Shown: in pieces, positions 1 through 8,583 of the stretch
Layout of the letters: every line of letters begins with the position of its first letter
Numbering within the stretch: position 1 is the first letter of the stretch
Assembly (NCBI GenBank): GCA_910579295.1
Contig: CAJTTC010000018.1
Coordinates: forward strand, 1-39,436
Length of the DNA: 39,436 nt
Source of the DNA: an uncultured Christensenella sp.
Lineage (GTDB): Bacteria; Bacillota_A; Clostridia; Christensenellales; Borkfalkiaceae
Direction of reading: 5' to 3'
Made by a program: the position numbers and the translations under genes
Notes under the pieces: model-generated
Told to the model about the DNA's origin: nothing
Databases searched by the model: none
Seen by the model: the letters and a program-made list of their open reading frames with translations, nothing else

Positions 1-484
1 CGGGGCGAACGTAGCTCTCGTACTCCTTGTCTATCTCCGTAAGCATATAGAAGCGCGAGCCGTCCGTGTTCACTTCTTCCTCTTTGCCGCCTTTTTTTGC
101 CGCCTGCGCCGCCGTACCCGCCGCGCCCGCGCCGCTTACAGCCGCAGTTGCCTGTGCACGGACGGGAGCGGGTATTCCGCCCATATTCGCAAGGTTGCGC
201 TTTACGTAGTTGAGGTCGCCGCCGAGCCTTTCGAAATGCTTATCCATTTTCTGAGAAACGCTCTCGATGACGGCTTCCTGCGCCGCTTCCTCTTTCATTT
301 TCTTTTGCCGCCGCATAGCCTCCGCGCGCTGATACTCGCCCATAATAACGCGGATTGCAAGAATTATTATGAGTAAAAGCACGAGGGCAATATAGATTAT
401 GAGCGCCGTCTTGCTTGTCAGAACGGTGACGACCTCGGAGAAGAATTTGTCAGCCGCCGTCAGTAAATTTACTCCGTACGTCAT
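1..484 (-). CDS. Small membrane protein, C-terminus cut by window edge (function unknown)
   Basis: The frame is open from an ATG at 484 to the left edge, giving 161 codons with no stop. The protein has one strongly hydrophobic segment at about residues 24-46 (rich in L, I, V). A basic, charged, probably coiled stretch rich in K, E, Q and R follows (about 47-85), then an Ala/Gly-rich linker and an acidic tail that runs off the window. Its ATG overlaps the stop of the upstream GH3/AAA-like gene in an ATGA arrangement, so the two are translationally coupled and probably work together at the membrane. I do not recognise a family. The assignment as a real gene rests on the open frame, the codon use and the overlap. 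Confidence 0.75.
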   Translation of the reverse strand, partial: MTYGVNLLTAADKFFSEVVTVLTSKTALIIYIALVLLLIIILAIRVIMGEYQRAEAMRRQKKMKEEAAQEAVIESVSQKMDKHFERLGGDLNYVKRNLANMGGIPAPVRAQATAAVSGAGAAGTAAQAAKKGGKEEEVNTDGSRFYMLTEIDKEYESYVRP

Positions 485-3400
485 ACGCTTTCCCCCGATA
501 CCTGCACGGTCTTGGTAAGCACGCGCTTAATCTTTGTAAGCTCCTCTTCGGTAAACAGCTTTTCGATAGCCGCATACACCGCCTTGTCGCCGCCGTCCTG
601 CCTGTACATACGCGTGTTTTTGAGAACGTACGCAAGCTTGCTTAAAAACATATTTGTTACAGCCTCGGGCTCGTCTGCGCCGCAGTCGATAAGCACCGAA
701 GTGAAGCTCTCCATCTGTATGATATTTTTGTTGCCTATTTCAAACCTGTCGCCGCCGCCGACGGTATCGCAGAGCGCGTCGACCTTCTTCCACACTCTTT
801 CCGAAATGAAGTCGACCTCTTTCGCCTCGGACAATAGCAACATACTGTCTTCGTGCGAGAGTATTTTGGGCTCAACCTCTTCCTCGATAACGTGGTCGGT
901 ACGCGAGAGCATAACCTCGGCTATCAGCGCCGCGTTGAGTATTTCCGTGGGCAATCCGTTCAGCACGCCCTCCTGCGGAACTAATACGTAAGTGAGATTG
1001 CCGGGAAGCTTGAACGAAGTTTCCTCGTTAAAGTTAATTACGTACTCCTCGGTGGGGTGGTTTGCGTATTCGAGGAAATTGCAGAACCAACTGCCCAAAT
1101 TGTTTACGTTTACGTTGTCTATTATGAGCACGCGTTCCTGCTCGCGGGCCTTATGCGCCGCGTATACGGCGTTGGAAAAGGGTGAGAGCACGAACTTGCT
1201 CTCGTCCTCGCCGTTACTCCACAAAAGGTCGGTAGGCGAATGCCATTCGTCGTCAGCCGAAATCGGAGCGTCGTTGCCGTAATATTCGTTTAAAACCTTT
1301 ACAAATTCGGGCAGAAGCTCGGAGTTTTTCGAGGTGAGGAACACAAGCTTACACGAAGCTATTGCCGCAAGCAACACCCTTACCGACGACAGCTCGACGT
1401 TTACGCCCTTGGTCAAAGCGAATTCTTTGAGGTTGGAGCAGAGCTCGCTGAAAGAAACTTTTTCCGCGCAAACGACGTCCTCCGACGCGCTGTCGTCGAA
1501 CTTTACTTCGTAAGTCGCCGCAAGCTCCTGCGCCTCCGCCTGAGCCTCCGTCTCTTCCTCGGTGGGCTCTTCTTCCTTTTTCTCTTCCTCGACGGGCTGC
1601 TTATACCTTACCTTTGCAATCTCGGTAAACTCCTCAACGTTGTCGAGCATATCGGTGAGCACTACGTTGGCGTGCAGATATTTCTGGCTTTTGCGCTGTT
1701 TCGCCGCCACGCAGATGTACGCGATTACGAGCGCATTAACAACTACGGCGATTACGCCTATTATGACGTAGAAAATAAAGTCCTTTTGCGTTACTATACT
1801 GCCGAACGCAAACAGCGCGAGCACGCCGTCGACGTACAGCGCAAGCATGAGCGCAAGCCCGAGCTTTAAGCCGAAAGGCAGCTTTTTGCGCGCCGCCCTG
1901 ACGTCTGCGGGCAAACCGCTCTCGCTGAAATCTACCGCCGTCGCGTCTGCCGAGCTATCCTCTACAACGTTCTTGAAATCGCGTCTTTCCTCGTACTTCT
2001 TTAAGCTGAGTAACCCCGTAAGCTTTTCGTCGTCGGGCGTTTCGCCTACCGTGACGGTATAAATGCCGCCCTCTACGAAATAGCCCTTTATTTCGTCGTA
2101 TTGGCTGAACGTGTTTTCATCGAAGGTTACTTTAACGCGCACCGCGTCGCCCGTCGGCACAAACGCCTTTACATAGCCCTTTAATTGGTTCTCGGCAAAA
2201 ATCGCCGAGCTCGTGTTCTTCTTTTTGACGGAGAGCATAGCCACCGCATAGCCGTCGCAACCGCCGACGTTCTTTACCGTAAAGCTTACGCCGCTCTCGT
2301 TAGCCTTTAAATTGGTATACTCGAAGCTCGTGTACGAAAGTCCGTAGCCCACGGGATAGAGCGGAGTAAAGCCCGCCTGACTTATTCTTCCCATAGGCAT
2401 TGCGAGCTTGCCCGAAGGACTGACCTCGCCCGTTACGATATCGAGAGCCGCAACCGTGCCGCCCTGACCCGATACGAACGTTAAAAGTACGGCGGCGCAC
2501 TTGTCGGCAAAAGATAAATCTATGTTGCCGTCAGAAGCGACTACCGCAATTATTTTTGCGCCCCTGCCCGCAACGGTGTCCAAAAGCTGCAACTGTTCGG
2601 GGGGAAGTCTGTCCGCGCCCTTTTCAGCCGCCAGATACAAGAGCACCGCGTCCGCCTTGCCGCAGAGCGCTATCGCGTGGTCTATCAGATCGCTCCTGCC
2701 CGCTTCGCCCTTGGCATAACCGAGAGCAAAGCCCACCGTATTCAGCCCGTATTCGTTTATCTCGTCAAAAGCTATCTTTTCGGCGGTGGAGCGGCTTGAA
2801 TAGTACTGCCGCTGATACTTGATATCCTTTGCGTACTCGCCCATAACCGCAAGCCTTACGCCGCGACTGACAGGCAGAACGCCGTCGTTTTTAATGAGCA
2901 CCGCCGACTGCCTCGCCGCAGTTATCGCAAGCTCGTTGTGGTTGATTTCGTCAAAGCTTGCCCCCTCGTCCTTGTGAAGCGACTTGTAGTCGGTACGGGG
3001 ATTTTCCTTCGCGTCCTGCATAGAGTAAACAATATCTATGATATCGTCGCAAGCTTTGTCTATAATCTCGCCGTTGAAAACCCTGAACGTGCGCACGAGG
3101 CGAGCAAAGCTGCTCTCGCTCATTTTGTCGCTTACGTACTTGGAATGCGCCGTCACGTACGCCGACGTGAGCGACGTGAGCTTGTTGACGAGAGCGTCGA
3201 ATATATCCTCCTCCAAAAACAGGAACGACGCGCCGCTGTACAAAAAGTCAAGCGCTTCCTCTACCGAGGAAACGACGCCGAACGTCATATCGCCGTATTT
3301 AAAGCGCTTTTTAAATTCGTCCGTCTGCTCCACGTCGGAAATTATTACCGAAGTCGGCTGAGCGTTGCCAAGCACCGCGTTGCGTATCTCCCTGCGCGCC

Positions 3401-3840
3401 TCGACCTCGTCGGCGTTATCCTCGTCGGCGGGCACGTCCTCGAAATTGACGTACGCTCCCCCGCGCCTTAAACCCGCCACCTTGTCGGCAAGGAACTTAC
3501 CGAGAATAAAACGGTCGGTCGTAAATTTCTCCGCCGTCATATCGTTGGTACAGTTGAAGTACGCAAAGCTGTTTGCCGTGCGAGCCTCTTCGCCTATCGC
3601 GTTGTACACGTCGTTTACAAGCTCGGGATTGAATGACGAAGCCAACGCAAAGTCGTCGGGAAAATGAGTAACGTGAAGCCCCTTACAGTCCTCACCGTAA
3701 GGTTGCCTTTGTATATCGAACACGGGAAATTCGTAGCCGCCGACCGACGAGCTTCTATAAAACTCGGTCGAGGTGATCAGCCTGAGCTTCTGCTCTATCG
3801 ACATTTTGACTATAAACCGTTCGTACTTTAATCCTGCCAT
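481..3840 (-). CDS. GH3-like / transmembrane / degenerate AAA+-like fusion protein
   Basis: This protein has 1119 residues from the ATG at 3840, chosen because GGAG lies 5 nt upstream; the frame also opens at a TTG at 3891 without such a site. The first 275 residues or so resemble a shortened GH3 N-terminal domain (MSIEQKL, FALASSFNPELV, SVIISD). Residues 300-510 resemble the GH3 C-terminal domain (SAVLIKNDGVLP, VSPSGKLAMPMG, YPVGYGLSYTSFEY). A fibronectin-III-like stretch follows at about 520-610. Two hydrophobic segments lie near 658-680 and 689-711, then a Glu-rich linker. The last 300 residues look like a worn-down McrB/MoxR-type AAA+ fold: VFLTSKNS where a P-loop would be, VLIIDN in place of Walker B, and PGNLTYVL. 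Both enzymatic cores seem decayed, so a structural or sensing role is inferred. Confidence 0.7.
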   Translation of the reverse strand: MAGLKYERFIVKMSIEQKLRLITSTEFYRSSSVGGYEFPVFDIQRQPYGEDCKGLHVTHFPDDFALASSFNPELVNDVYNAIGEEARTANSFAYFNCTNDMTAEKFTTDRFILGKFLADKVAGLRRGGAYVNFEDVPADEDNADEVEARREIRNAVLGNAQPTSVIISDVEQTDEFKKRFKYGDMTFGVVSSVEEALDFLYSGASFLFLEEDIFDALVNKLTSLTSAYVTAHSKYVSDKMSESSFARLVRTFRVFNGEIIDKACDDIIDIVYSMQDAKENPRTDYKSLHKDEGASFDEINHNELAITAARQSAVLIKNDGVLPVSRGVRLAVMGEYAKDIKYQRQYYSSRSTAEKIAFDEINEYGLNTVGFALGYAKGEAGRSDLIDHAIALCGKADAVLLYLAAEKGADRLPPEQLQLLDTVAGRGAKIIAVVASDGNIDLSFADKCAAVLLTFVSGQGGTVAALDIVTGEVSPSGKLAMPMGRISQAGFTPLYPVGYGLSYTSFEYTNLKANESGVSFTVKNVGGCDGYAVAMLSVKKKNTSSAIFAENQLKGYVKAFVPTGDAVRVKVTFDENTFSQYDEIKGYFVEGGIYTVTVGETPDDEKLTGLLSLKKYEERRDFKNVVEDSSADATAVDFSESGLPADVRAARKKLPFGLKLGLALMLALYVDGVLALFAFGSIVTQKDFIFYVIIGVIAVVVNALVIAYICVAAKQRKSQKYLHANVVLTDMLDNVEEFTEIAKVRYKQPVEEEKKEEEPTEEETEAQAEAQELAATYEVKFDDSASEDVVCAEKVSFSELCSNLKEFALTKGVNVELSSVRVLLAAIASCKLVFLTSKNSELLPEFVKVLNEYYGNDAPISADDEWHSPTDLLWSNGEDESKFVLSPFSNAVYAAHKAREQERVLIIDNVNVNNLGSWFCNFLEYANHPTEEYVINFNEETSFKLPGNLTYVLVPQEGVLNGLPTEILNAALIAEVMLSRTDHVIEEEVEPKILSHEDSMLLLSEAKEVDFISERVWKKVDALCDTVGGGDRFEIGNKNIIQMESFTSVLIDCGADEPEAVTNMFLSKLAYVLKNTRMYRQDGGDKAVYAAIEKLFTEEELTKIKRVLTKTVQVSGESV

Positions 3841-3916
3841 TTTAACTCCTGCCGCAATAGCGTTACGCGCCTCCCGAACGAGTGCACACAATTACAGTTA
3901 TAACAATACAGGTACA

Positions 3917-3946
3917 ATTATACAATATCGCCTATGCGCGTGTCAA
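3917..3946 (-). promoter_or_regulatory. Sigma-A-type promoter of the GH3-like gene
   Basis: On the minus strand TTGACA (3941-3946) and TATAAT (3917-3922) are 18 nt apart. Both hexamers match consensus exactly. Predicted transcription start is near 3910, giving a leader of about 70 nt. Confidence 0.8.
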
Positions 3947-4165
3947 TATTATATTATAGTAATTTTTTCACAAAACTTAAAATGTGATATTTTAACAAAA
4001 TTGACCCGAAAACACCCGACAGAACGTCGTTTAAACTCCTTTATTTCGATTGCGGATTTCACCGTTTCAAATGATAATTTTCACCGCAATTTCACATAAA
4101 TTCAAGCTTTTTCGCCGCCAAAAAGCGCATTTGGCGCAGGCGTAAAGCGCTCGTCTTCCGCATAG

Positions 4166-4189
4166 AAAAACCCGCCTTGCGGCGGGCTT
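4166..4189 (-). terminator. Rho-independent terminator after the Pr6Pr-type gene
   Basis: On the minus strand a GCCCGCC/GGCGGG stem with a short GCAA-type loop is followed by TTTTT, about 20 nt past the stop codon. Confidence 0.8.
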
Positions 4190-4208
4190 GAAATGTGAAA
4201 TTATGTAA

Positions 4209-4955
4209 TTAACTCTCAGTTTCCTCTTTCTTCTTGTCTATCCGCGAAAAGTCGTGTTTCCACTTTCCGTCCACCTTTACGCGCTTGTCGTACAGCCAGA
4301 GGAGATAGCCTAAAACGGCAAAACCGGCTATGAACGCGAGCATCCAGAGCGCAACTCCGCCATATCCGAACCTGTTGACGTCAAGGCAGAAATAGGGGTA
4401 TTTGAAGTCGGGTATGCACGCTCCCGCTATCAGAATACAGATTGCGTAGATCAGGGGAATTATCATACTGAGGAGCGGATAATAGACCTTAACGGTACGG
4501 TGCTCGTCGTATAAAAAGAAGTCAAGCACAAACAGGACGGGCACGAATATGTGACAGGTCAGGCTGTAAATGTTGCGCCAATAGCGAAGAGTGAACGGGC
4601 TTTCGAGCATTGTACTGTACACGACGAACGTGACTAAAATCATAACGGTCGTCATAAATTTAAGCACGGGAACAGCCTTGTTGTGCCCGCGTCTTTCGCC
4701 CGCCTTTACGCGCTTGACGTTGTCTTTCAACACTATCACCGACACGGCGAACGCAAACCAATTTGATAAGTTCGTGTAGTATTTAAGAAAATTGAGATTG
4801 AGGTCGTCTGCCCGCCGTATGAAATCCCACAGCTCCACGTCCTCGTACACCGTGTAGAAAAATCTGAACGTGAGCAACGTGCCGAACGCCGCGATACAAC
4901 ACAGCGCAGTACGGTATACCATCTGTTCGATTAAATTATCCCTCACAACCGTCAC
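4209..4955 (-). CDS. Pr6Pr-type integral membrane protein
   Basis: The 248-residue protein has about six hydrophobic segments, near residues 14-32, 68-80, 98-115, 132-148, 160-180 and 205-225. The patterns YYTNLSNWFAF and CHIFVPVLFVLDFFL are typical of the Pr6Pr family of six-helix membrane proteins, whose biochemical role is unknown. It ends in a charged cytoplasmic-looking tail. The start is uncertain: the frame opens with GTG at 4955, and no Shine-Dalgarno is well placed for that GTG or for the ATG twelve codons in. It is a single-gene unit with its own promoter and terminator. Confidence 0.75.
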   Translation of the reverse strand: MTVVRDNLIEQMVYRTALCCIAAFGTLLTFRFFYTVYEDVELWDFIRRADDLNLNFLKYYTNLSNWFAFAVSVIVLKDNVKRVKAGERRGHNKAVPVLKFMTTVMILVTFVVYSTMLESPFTLRYWRNIYSLTCHIFVPVLFVLDFFLYDEHRTVKVYYPLLSMIIPLIYAICILIAGACIPDFKYPYFCLDVNRFGYGGVALWMLAFIAGFAVLGYLLWLYDKRVKVDGKWKHDFSRIDKKKEETES

Positions 4956-5008
4956 CGCCTCGAATTGTTAACGCCAACAAATCTATGATTTCGCTTTGGC
5001 TTTTACGA

Positions 5009-5037
5009 ATTATATCACATTGTTTTGCGCCGCGCAA
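5009..5037 (-). promoter_or_regulatory. Promoter of the Pr6Pr-type gene
   Basis: On the minus strand TTGCGC (5032-5037) and TATAAT (5009-5014) are 17 nt apart. The -35 is half of a 13-bp inverted repeat (TTGCGC-C-GCGCAA, 5025-5037), which could be an operator. Confidence 0.65.
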
Positions 5038-5059
5038 GATTTTTATTGCTATGTGCGGC

Positions 5060-5102
5060 AAAAAAGAAAGCGCGCAACCTGTAACGGTCGCGCACTTTCT
5101 TT
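5060..5102 (-). terminator. Long imperfect hairpin, terminator of the flavoprotein operon
   Basis: The 17-bp arms at 5063-5079 and 5086-5102 pair with two wobble positions. On the minus strand the hairpin runs into a T-rich tract. It lies about 110 nt past the stop of the FAD dehydrogenase gene. Confidence 0.6.
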
Positions 5103-5214
5103 AAGAGAGAATATGAAAAAAGTTAGTGTGTGTAAATCAAGCGATTGGGTTTCCCCCGTTTCGCAAGGCTATTATATTGCTCTAATGTGTAAACTGTATG
5201 AAGAAACTATGTAT

Positions 5215-6759
5215 TTACTGTAAACTTTTAAAACGTGCAAAAATTGTTTCGGCTACCCTAAGCCCGTCCGCCGCCGACGAAGTAATCCCTCCGCTGTAAC
5301 CGCTGCCCTCGCCGCACGGATAGAGGTTTTTGACGGTTACGCTCTGCATATCTTCGCCGCGCAAAATTCTGACGGGCGAGGAGAAGCGCGTTTCTACTCC
5401 CGTAAGCACGGCGTCGCGGCTGTCGAAACCCTTTAACCTGCGCGCCATATCGGGCACTGCCGCTTTCAACGCCTCTACCGCAACTTCGGGAAGCGCCTCG
5501 CTTAACGGCGCGAAAACCGTCCCCGCCGCGTAAGTCGGTCTGACCTCTCCGAAACCTGCCGACAGCCTGTCCGCCGCAAAGTCGCCGAAGAGCTGACAGG
5601 GCGCGCGATAACTCCCGCCGCCGAGAGCGAACGCAACCCTCTCGACAGCCCGCTGAAAGCGCACGCCCGCAAAGAGGTCGTCGCCGCCGAAATCCGAACG
5701 GCGCATCTGTACCATAAGCGCGGAATTGGAGTTTTCGCCGTCGCGCGCGTACAGACTCATTCCGTTTACCGCAACGCCGCCCTCCTCGCTCGCCGCCGGA
5801 ATGACCACGCCGCCGGGGCACATACAGAAAGTGAAAACCGTGCGTTCGTGTGCGTGACTGACGAGCTGATAGTCCGCAGTAGGCAGAATTTTATAGCTTG
5901 CGCCGTACTGAGCCAGTCCTATCGCGTCGGCAAGGTGCTCCACCCTTACGCCCACCGCAAAGTCGCGCGCCTCCATAGCAACCCCGCTCGCGTCGAGCAT
6001 TTCGTACGTTTCCCTCGCCGAATGCCCCACCGCGAGCACAGCGCTGTCTACGCGCAACAGGCTCTCCTCACCGCTCTTTACGTTTTTAAGTTTAAGCTCC
6101 GTGAGCTTGCCGCCGTCCGCGGTTATGCCGACCAGCTTTGTGTCGAACATATACTTCCCGCCGCGCTCCTCCACAAACGCGCGCAGTGACTGCAAAACGC
6201 CGTACAGTCTGTCGCTGCCCACGTGGGGTTTGTTGAGATAGAGCACGTCCTCGGGCGCGCCGAACCTGACGAACATCGAGAGCACGTCGGCGTTTAAACC
6301 GTCCTTTGTGCGGGTGTTGAGCTTGCCGTCCGAAAACGCGCCTGCCCCGCCCTCGCCGAACTGAACGTTGCTTTCGACGTCGAGAGCGCGTTCGTTGAAG
6401 AAGCGCAGGCACGAATTGCGGCGTTCCTCTACCCGCTCCCCGCGCTCTATGATTACGGGACGGAAGCCGTGCTCTATCAGCCTGACCGCGCAAAACAGTC
6501 CCGCAGGACCTGCGCCTATGACCGCCACCGTCGGGGCGTTTGCAAGCCGTTCAAACTGCGGCTTCGGCTCGGTTTCGGCGCACGAAGAAAAGGCTATCGA
6601 ATACAGCCGGAAAATGTTGCGCTTGTCGCGTGCGTCGAGCGATTTTTTGAGAATTTTAAAATATTTAACTTCCCTGCCGAGACGCTTTTCAGCAATCTTC
6701 AAGAGGTCGCTTTCGGGACGGTCGGCGGGAAGCTTTACGTTATCCAATCGTTTAATCAT
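5215..6759 (-). CDS. FAD-dependent dehydrogenase (COG2509-type)
   Basis: The 514-residue flavoprotein has an unusual N-terminal extension of about 75 residues before the FAD-binding Rossmann motif (VAVIGAGPAGLFCAVRL). The GEGGAGAFSDGKLNTR stretch and the C-terminal YPCGEGSGYSGGITSSAADG are hallmarks of the COG2509 dehydrogenase group. Its natural substrate is not known; it is probably a cytoplasmic oxidoreductase. The ATG at 6759 overlaps the stop of the upstream flavoprotein gene by 8 nt, with no good Shine-Dalgarno, so translation is probably coupled. The terminator at 5060-5102 closes the unit. Confidence 0.85.
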   Translation of the reverse strand: MIKRLDNVKLPADRPESDLLKIAEKRLGREVKYFKILKKSLDARDKRNIFRLYSIAFSSCAETEPKPQFERLANAPTVAVIGAGPAGLFCAVRLIEHGFRPVIIERGERVEERRNSCLRFFNERALDVESNVQFGEGGAGAFSDGKLNTRTKDGLNADVLSMFVRFGAPEDVLYLNKPHVGSDRLYGVLQSLRAFVEERGGKYMFDTKLVGITADGGKLTELKLKNVKSGEESLLRVDSAVLAVGHSARETYEMLDASGVAMEARDFAVGVRVEHLADAIGLAQYGASYKILPTADYQLVSHAHERTVFTFCMCPGGVVIPAASEEGGVAVNGMSLYARDGENSNSALMVQMRRSDFGGDDLFAGVRFQRAVERVAFALGGGSYRAPCQLFGDFAADRLSAGFGEVRPTYAAGTVFAPLSEALPEVAVEALKAAVPDMARRLKGFDSRDAVLTGVETRFSSPVRILRGEDMQSVTVKNLYPCGEGSGYSGGITSSAADGLRVAETIFARFKSLQ

Positions 6760-7933
6760 AACCGTTAACAGAATTTATAATGCTCTTTGCCGCGTGCATT
6801 CCGCTCGCAAAAGCCCACGTTAAATTGTAGCCGCCGCAATCGCCGTCCACGTCGAGAAGCTCGCCGACTATATACAGGTTGGGTACGAGCTTGCTCTGCA
6901 ATCCACCGTCCACTTCCGCCGCGGGCACGCCGCCCTTTGTGACCTGCGCGTAGTCGAAGCCCAGACTTCCCTCTACGTTTAAAGTGAAATATTTAACGGT
7001 GCGGGCTATCGTAGCGGGGTCGACGCTCTGACAGCGTTTGATTATCGCCCTGCCCACCTGATTGTGCAACGTGCCGCATAAAAGCTCCGTCTGCGGATAG
7101 CCTTCCGCGAGCTTGTGAGCAACGTCGCGCTCTATCTCTTCAATAGGCAAATCGGGCAGAAATTCCAAGGACAGCGACGCTCCGTCCACGCCCGCGCAAT
7201 ACGAGGATATATAAAAAATCGCGTTGCCCGACACGCCGTAGTCCGTAAAAATCACATCGCCGACGGTAGAGGCAAGCGCGCAACCTTTGCCGTCGTATGC
7301 GCTAACCCTGCATTCGGTGCGTATGCCTTTGAGCGTCTTTATGTCGCGCGTGTCGCATTTGAGCTGTACCAAAGACGGAATGAGCGGGGTTACGGAATGC
7401 CCGAGCTTCTGCGCGAGAGCGAGCCCGCCGCCGTCTGTTCCGAACTGCTTTTGCGCCTTGCCGCCCGCCGCCAAAACCACGCTTGCCGCAGATATCTTTC
7501 TGCCGTCCGACAGGGTGAGCGTAAAGCCCCTCTTGACGTCGGTAACTTCGGTCGAACACAACAGCTCCGCGCCGCCTGTTTTTACCTTGCGGACAAGGCA
7601 GTCGGAAAGCGCCGAAGCTTGCTTACCTGCGGGATATATGCGCCCCAATTTATCTTTGACGAATAAAAAATCGAAGAGCGACAGCGGATTGTACGCCCCC
7701 TCGCAACACAGCTTTCCGGCAAGATATGCGCCGCTTCCGTGATAGTGCCCGACGCTCATTTCGGCGTTCGAAGCGTTGCCCTGTCCGTTGCCCGAGGCGG
7801 CTATTTTCCTGCCCGCGCGCTCGCCCTTTTCGATTATTATTACGGATAAATTTTTGTCCTCTTTTATAAGGCTGACGGCACAGGCAAGCCCCGCCGCGCC
7901 GCCGCCTATTATTGCAACGTCGTAATTCTGCAT
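6752..7933 (-). CDS. HI0933/YhiN/BaiN-family flavoprotein
   Basis: The 393-residue protein opens with a dinucleotide-binding motif (DVAIIGGGAAGLACAVSL). The family motifs GRKIAASGNGQGNASN and, at the C-terminus, GELLDVDGDCGGYNLTWAFASG follow. Members of this family include BaiN, implicated in reduction of bile-acid intermediates, but most members have no proven substrate, so no substrate is assigned. It is first in a two-gene flavoprotein operon. The ATG at 7933 has no Shine-Dalgarno, and a consensus-like promoter places the transcription start at that A, suggesting a leaderless mRNA. Confidence 0.88.
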   Translation of the reverse strand: MQNYDVAIIGGGAAGLACAVSLIKEDKNLSVIIIEKGERAGRKIAASGNGQGNASNAEMSVGHYHGSGAYLAGKLCCEGAYNPLSLFDFLFVKDKLGRIYPAGKQASALSDCLVRKVKTGGAELLCSTEVTDVKRGFTLTLSDGRKISAASVVLAAGGKAQKQFGTDGGGLALAQKLGHSVTPLIPSLVQLKCDTRDIKTLKGIRTECRVSAYDGKGCALASTVGDVIFTDYGVSGNAIFYISSYCAGVDGASLSLEFLPDLPIEEIERDVAHKLAEGYPQTELLCGTLHNQVGRAIIKRCQSVDPATIARTVKYFTLNVEGSLGFDYAQVTKGGVPAAEVDGGLQSKLVPNLYIVGELLDVDGDCGGYNLTWAFASGMHAAKSIINSVNGYD

Positions 7934-7939
7934 AGTATA

Positions 7940-7968
7940 ATTTTACATCTTATTGCCGTCTATGTCAA
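7940..7968 (-). promoter_or_regulatory. Promoter of the flavoprotein operon, predicted leaderless
   Basis: On the minus strand TTGACA (7963-7968) and TAAAAT (7940-7945) are 17 nt apart. Counting 7 nt from the -10 gives +1 at 7933, the A of the ATG. The -35 overlaps the stop codon of the upstream ferritin-like gene. Confidence 0.75.
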
Positions 7969-8474
7969 CAGGATAACCCCTCCAAGCTTGATTTAAGGGC
8001 TTCGAGGTGAACGTTTTCGTCCTCTAAAATGCGGCAGATAAGCGACCTAAGAGTGCTGCTTTTCAGTCGGGGAAGCATACGCTCGTAGCCGTATATCGCG
8101 TACTTTTCACCCATAATATCGTCCTCTATCATATTTCGCAGAGTGCGCGAACACGACACGAATTTCGTCGAATAAAAATTGAACAGGTGCGGAGGGTTGA
8201 ACGTGTATACGGGAGCTGAGCCGAGTTTGGCAAGCGCTTTGCCAAGCAATTCCAGATGGTGCATTTCGTTGATTGCAATGCTCTTTAAAAGGTCTGCACG
8301 GCGTTCGTCGTTTGCCCCCCAAAAGCTGATTGAGTGGTATATATACTGCAACGAAGCGTTTAGTTCACCCGCCGACGTGGAGTATGCGGCGGATAAAATT
8401 CTGGCGGCGTACGGGTCGCAACCAAGGTCGTCGAGCGAGGGATAAGCCCCCTCTGCCATTAACGGTTTTAACAT
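7965..8474 (-). CDS. Ferritin-like diiron protein
   Basis: The 169-residue all-helical protein has the full set of diiron ligands expected for a ferritin/rubrerythrin-like four-helix bundle: E37, E70xxH73, E123 and E153xxH156. It lacks a rubredoxin-type CxxC tail. Likely roles are iron handling or peroxide or oxygen detoxification in an anaerobe; this is inferred from the fold. I chose the ATG at 8474, 10 nt after an AGGGAAG site. A TTG two codons earlier (8480) also lies in frame but only about 4 nt from that site. The gene ends directly at the promoter of the flavoprotein operon and has no terminator, so readthrough is possible. Confidence 0.8.
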   Translation of the reverse strand: MLKPLMAEGAYPSLDDLGCDPYAARILSAAYSTSAGELNASLQYIYHSISFWGANDERRADLLKSIAINEMHHLELLGKALAKLGSAPVYTFNPPHLFNFYSTKFVSCSRTLRNMIEDDIMGEKYAIYGYERMLPRLKSSTLRSLICRILEDENVHLEALKSSLEGLSC

Positions 8475-8511
8475 AGACAATGCACTTCCCTTTTAAAAAT
8501 TCTTTACTCTT

Positions 8512-8541
8512 ACAATATTCTGTTCGGTAAAAAATTGTTAA
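8512..8541 (-). promoter_or_regulatory. Probable promoter of the ferritin-like gene
   Basis: On the minus strand TTAACA (8536-8541) and TATTGT (8512-8517) are 18 nt apart. The match is moderate. Confidence 0.4.
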
Positions 8542-8549
8542 GATCTTAA

Positions 8550-8578
8550 AAAAACAACGGGCGTTTGAAACGCCCGTT
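8550..8578 (-). terminator. Terminator after uvrA
   Basis: On the minus strand an AACGGGCGTTT/AAACGCCCGTT hairpin is followed by a run of T, a few bases past the uvrA stop at 8584. Confidence 0.85.
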
Positions 8579-8583
8579 ATTTA

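Larger units (their letters stand above)
3841..4208. other. Gene-free stretch between GH3-like gene and Pr6Pr-type gene
   Basis: This 368-base stretch is AT-rich. It holds the Shine-Dalgarno and promoter of the GH3-like gene at its left and the terminator of the Pr6Pr-type gene at its right. Between roughly 3950 and 4160 I see no gene, RNA or repeat. Confidence 0.6.

Noticed and set aside
5113..5223. A 36-codon plus-strand ORF starting ATG AAA AAA
   Set aside because: The AGAGAG site is weak, no clear promoter is seen, and it runs into the end of the opposite flavoprotein gene. It cannot be supported as a gene.
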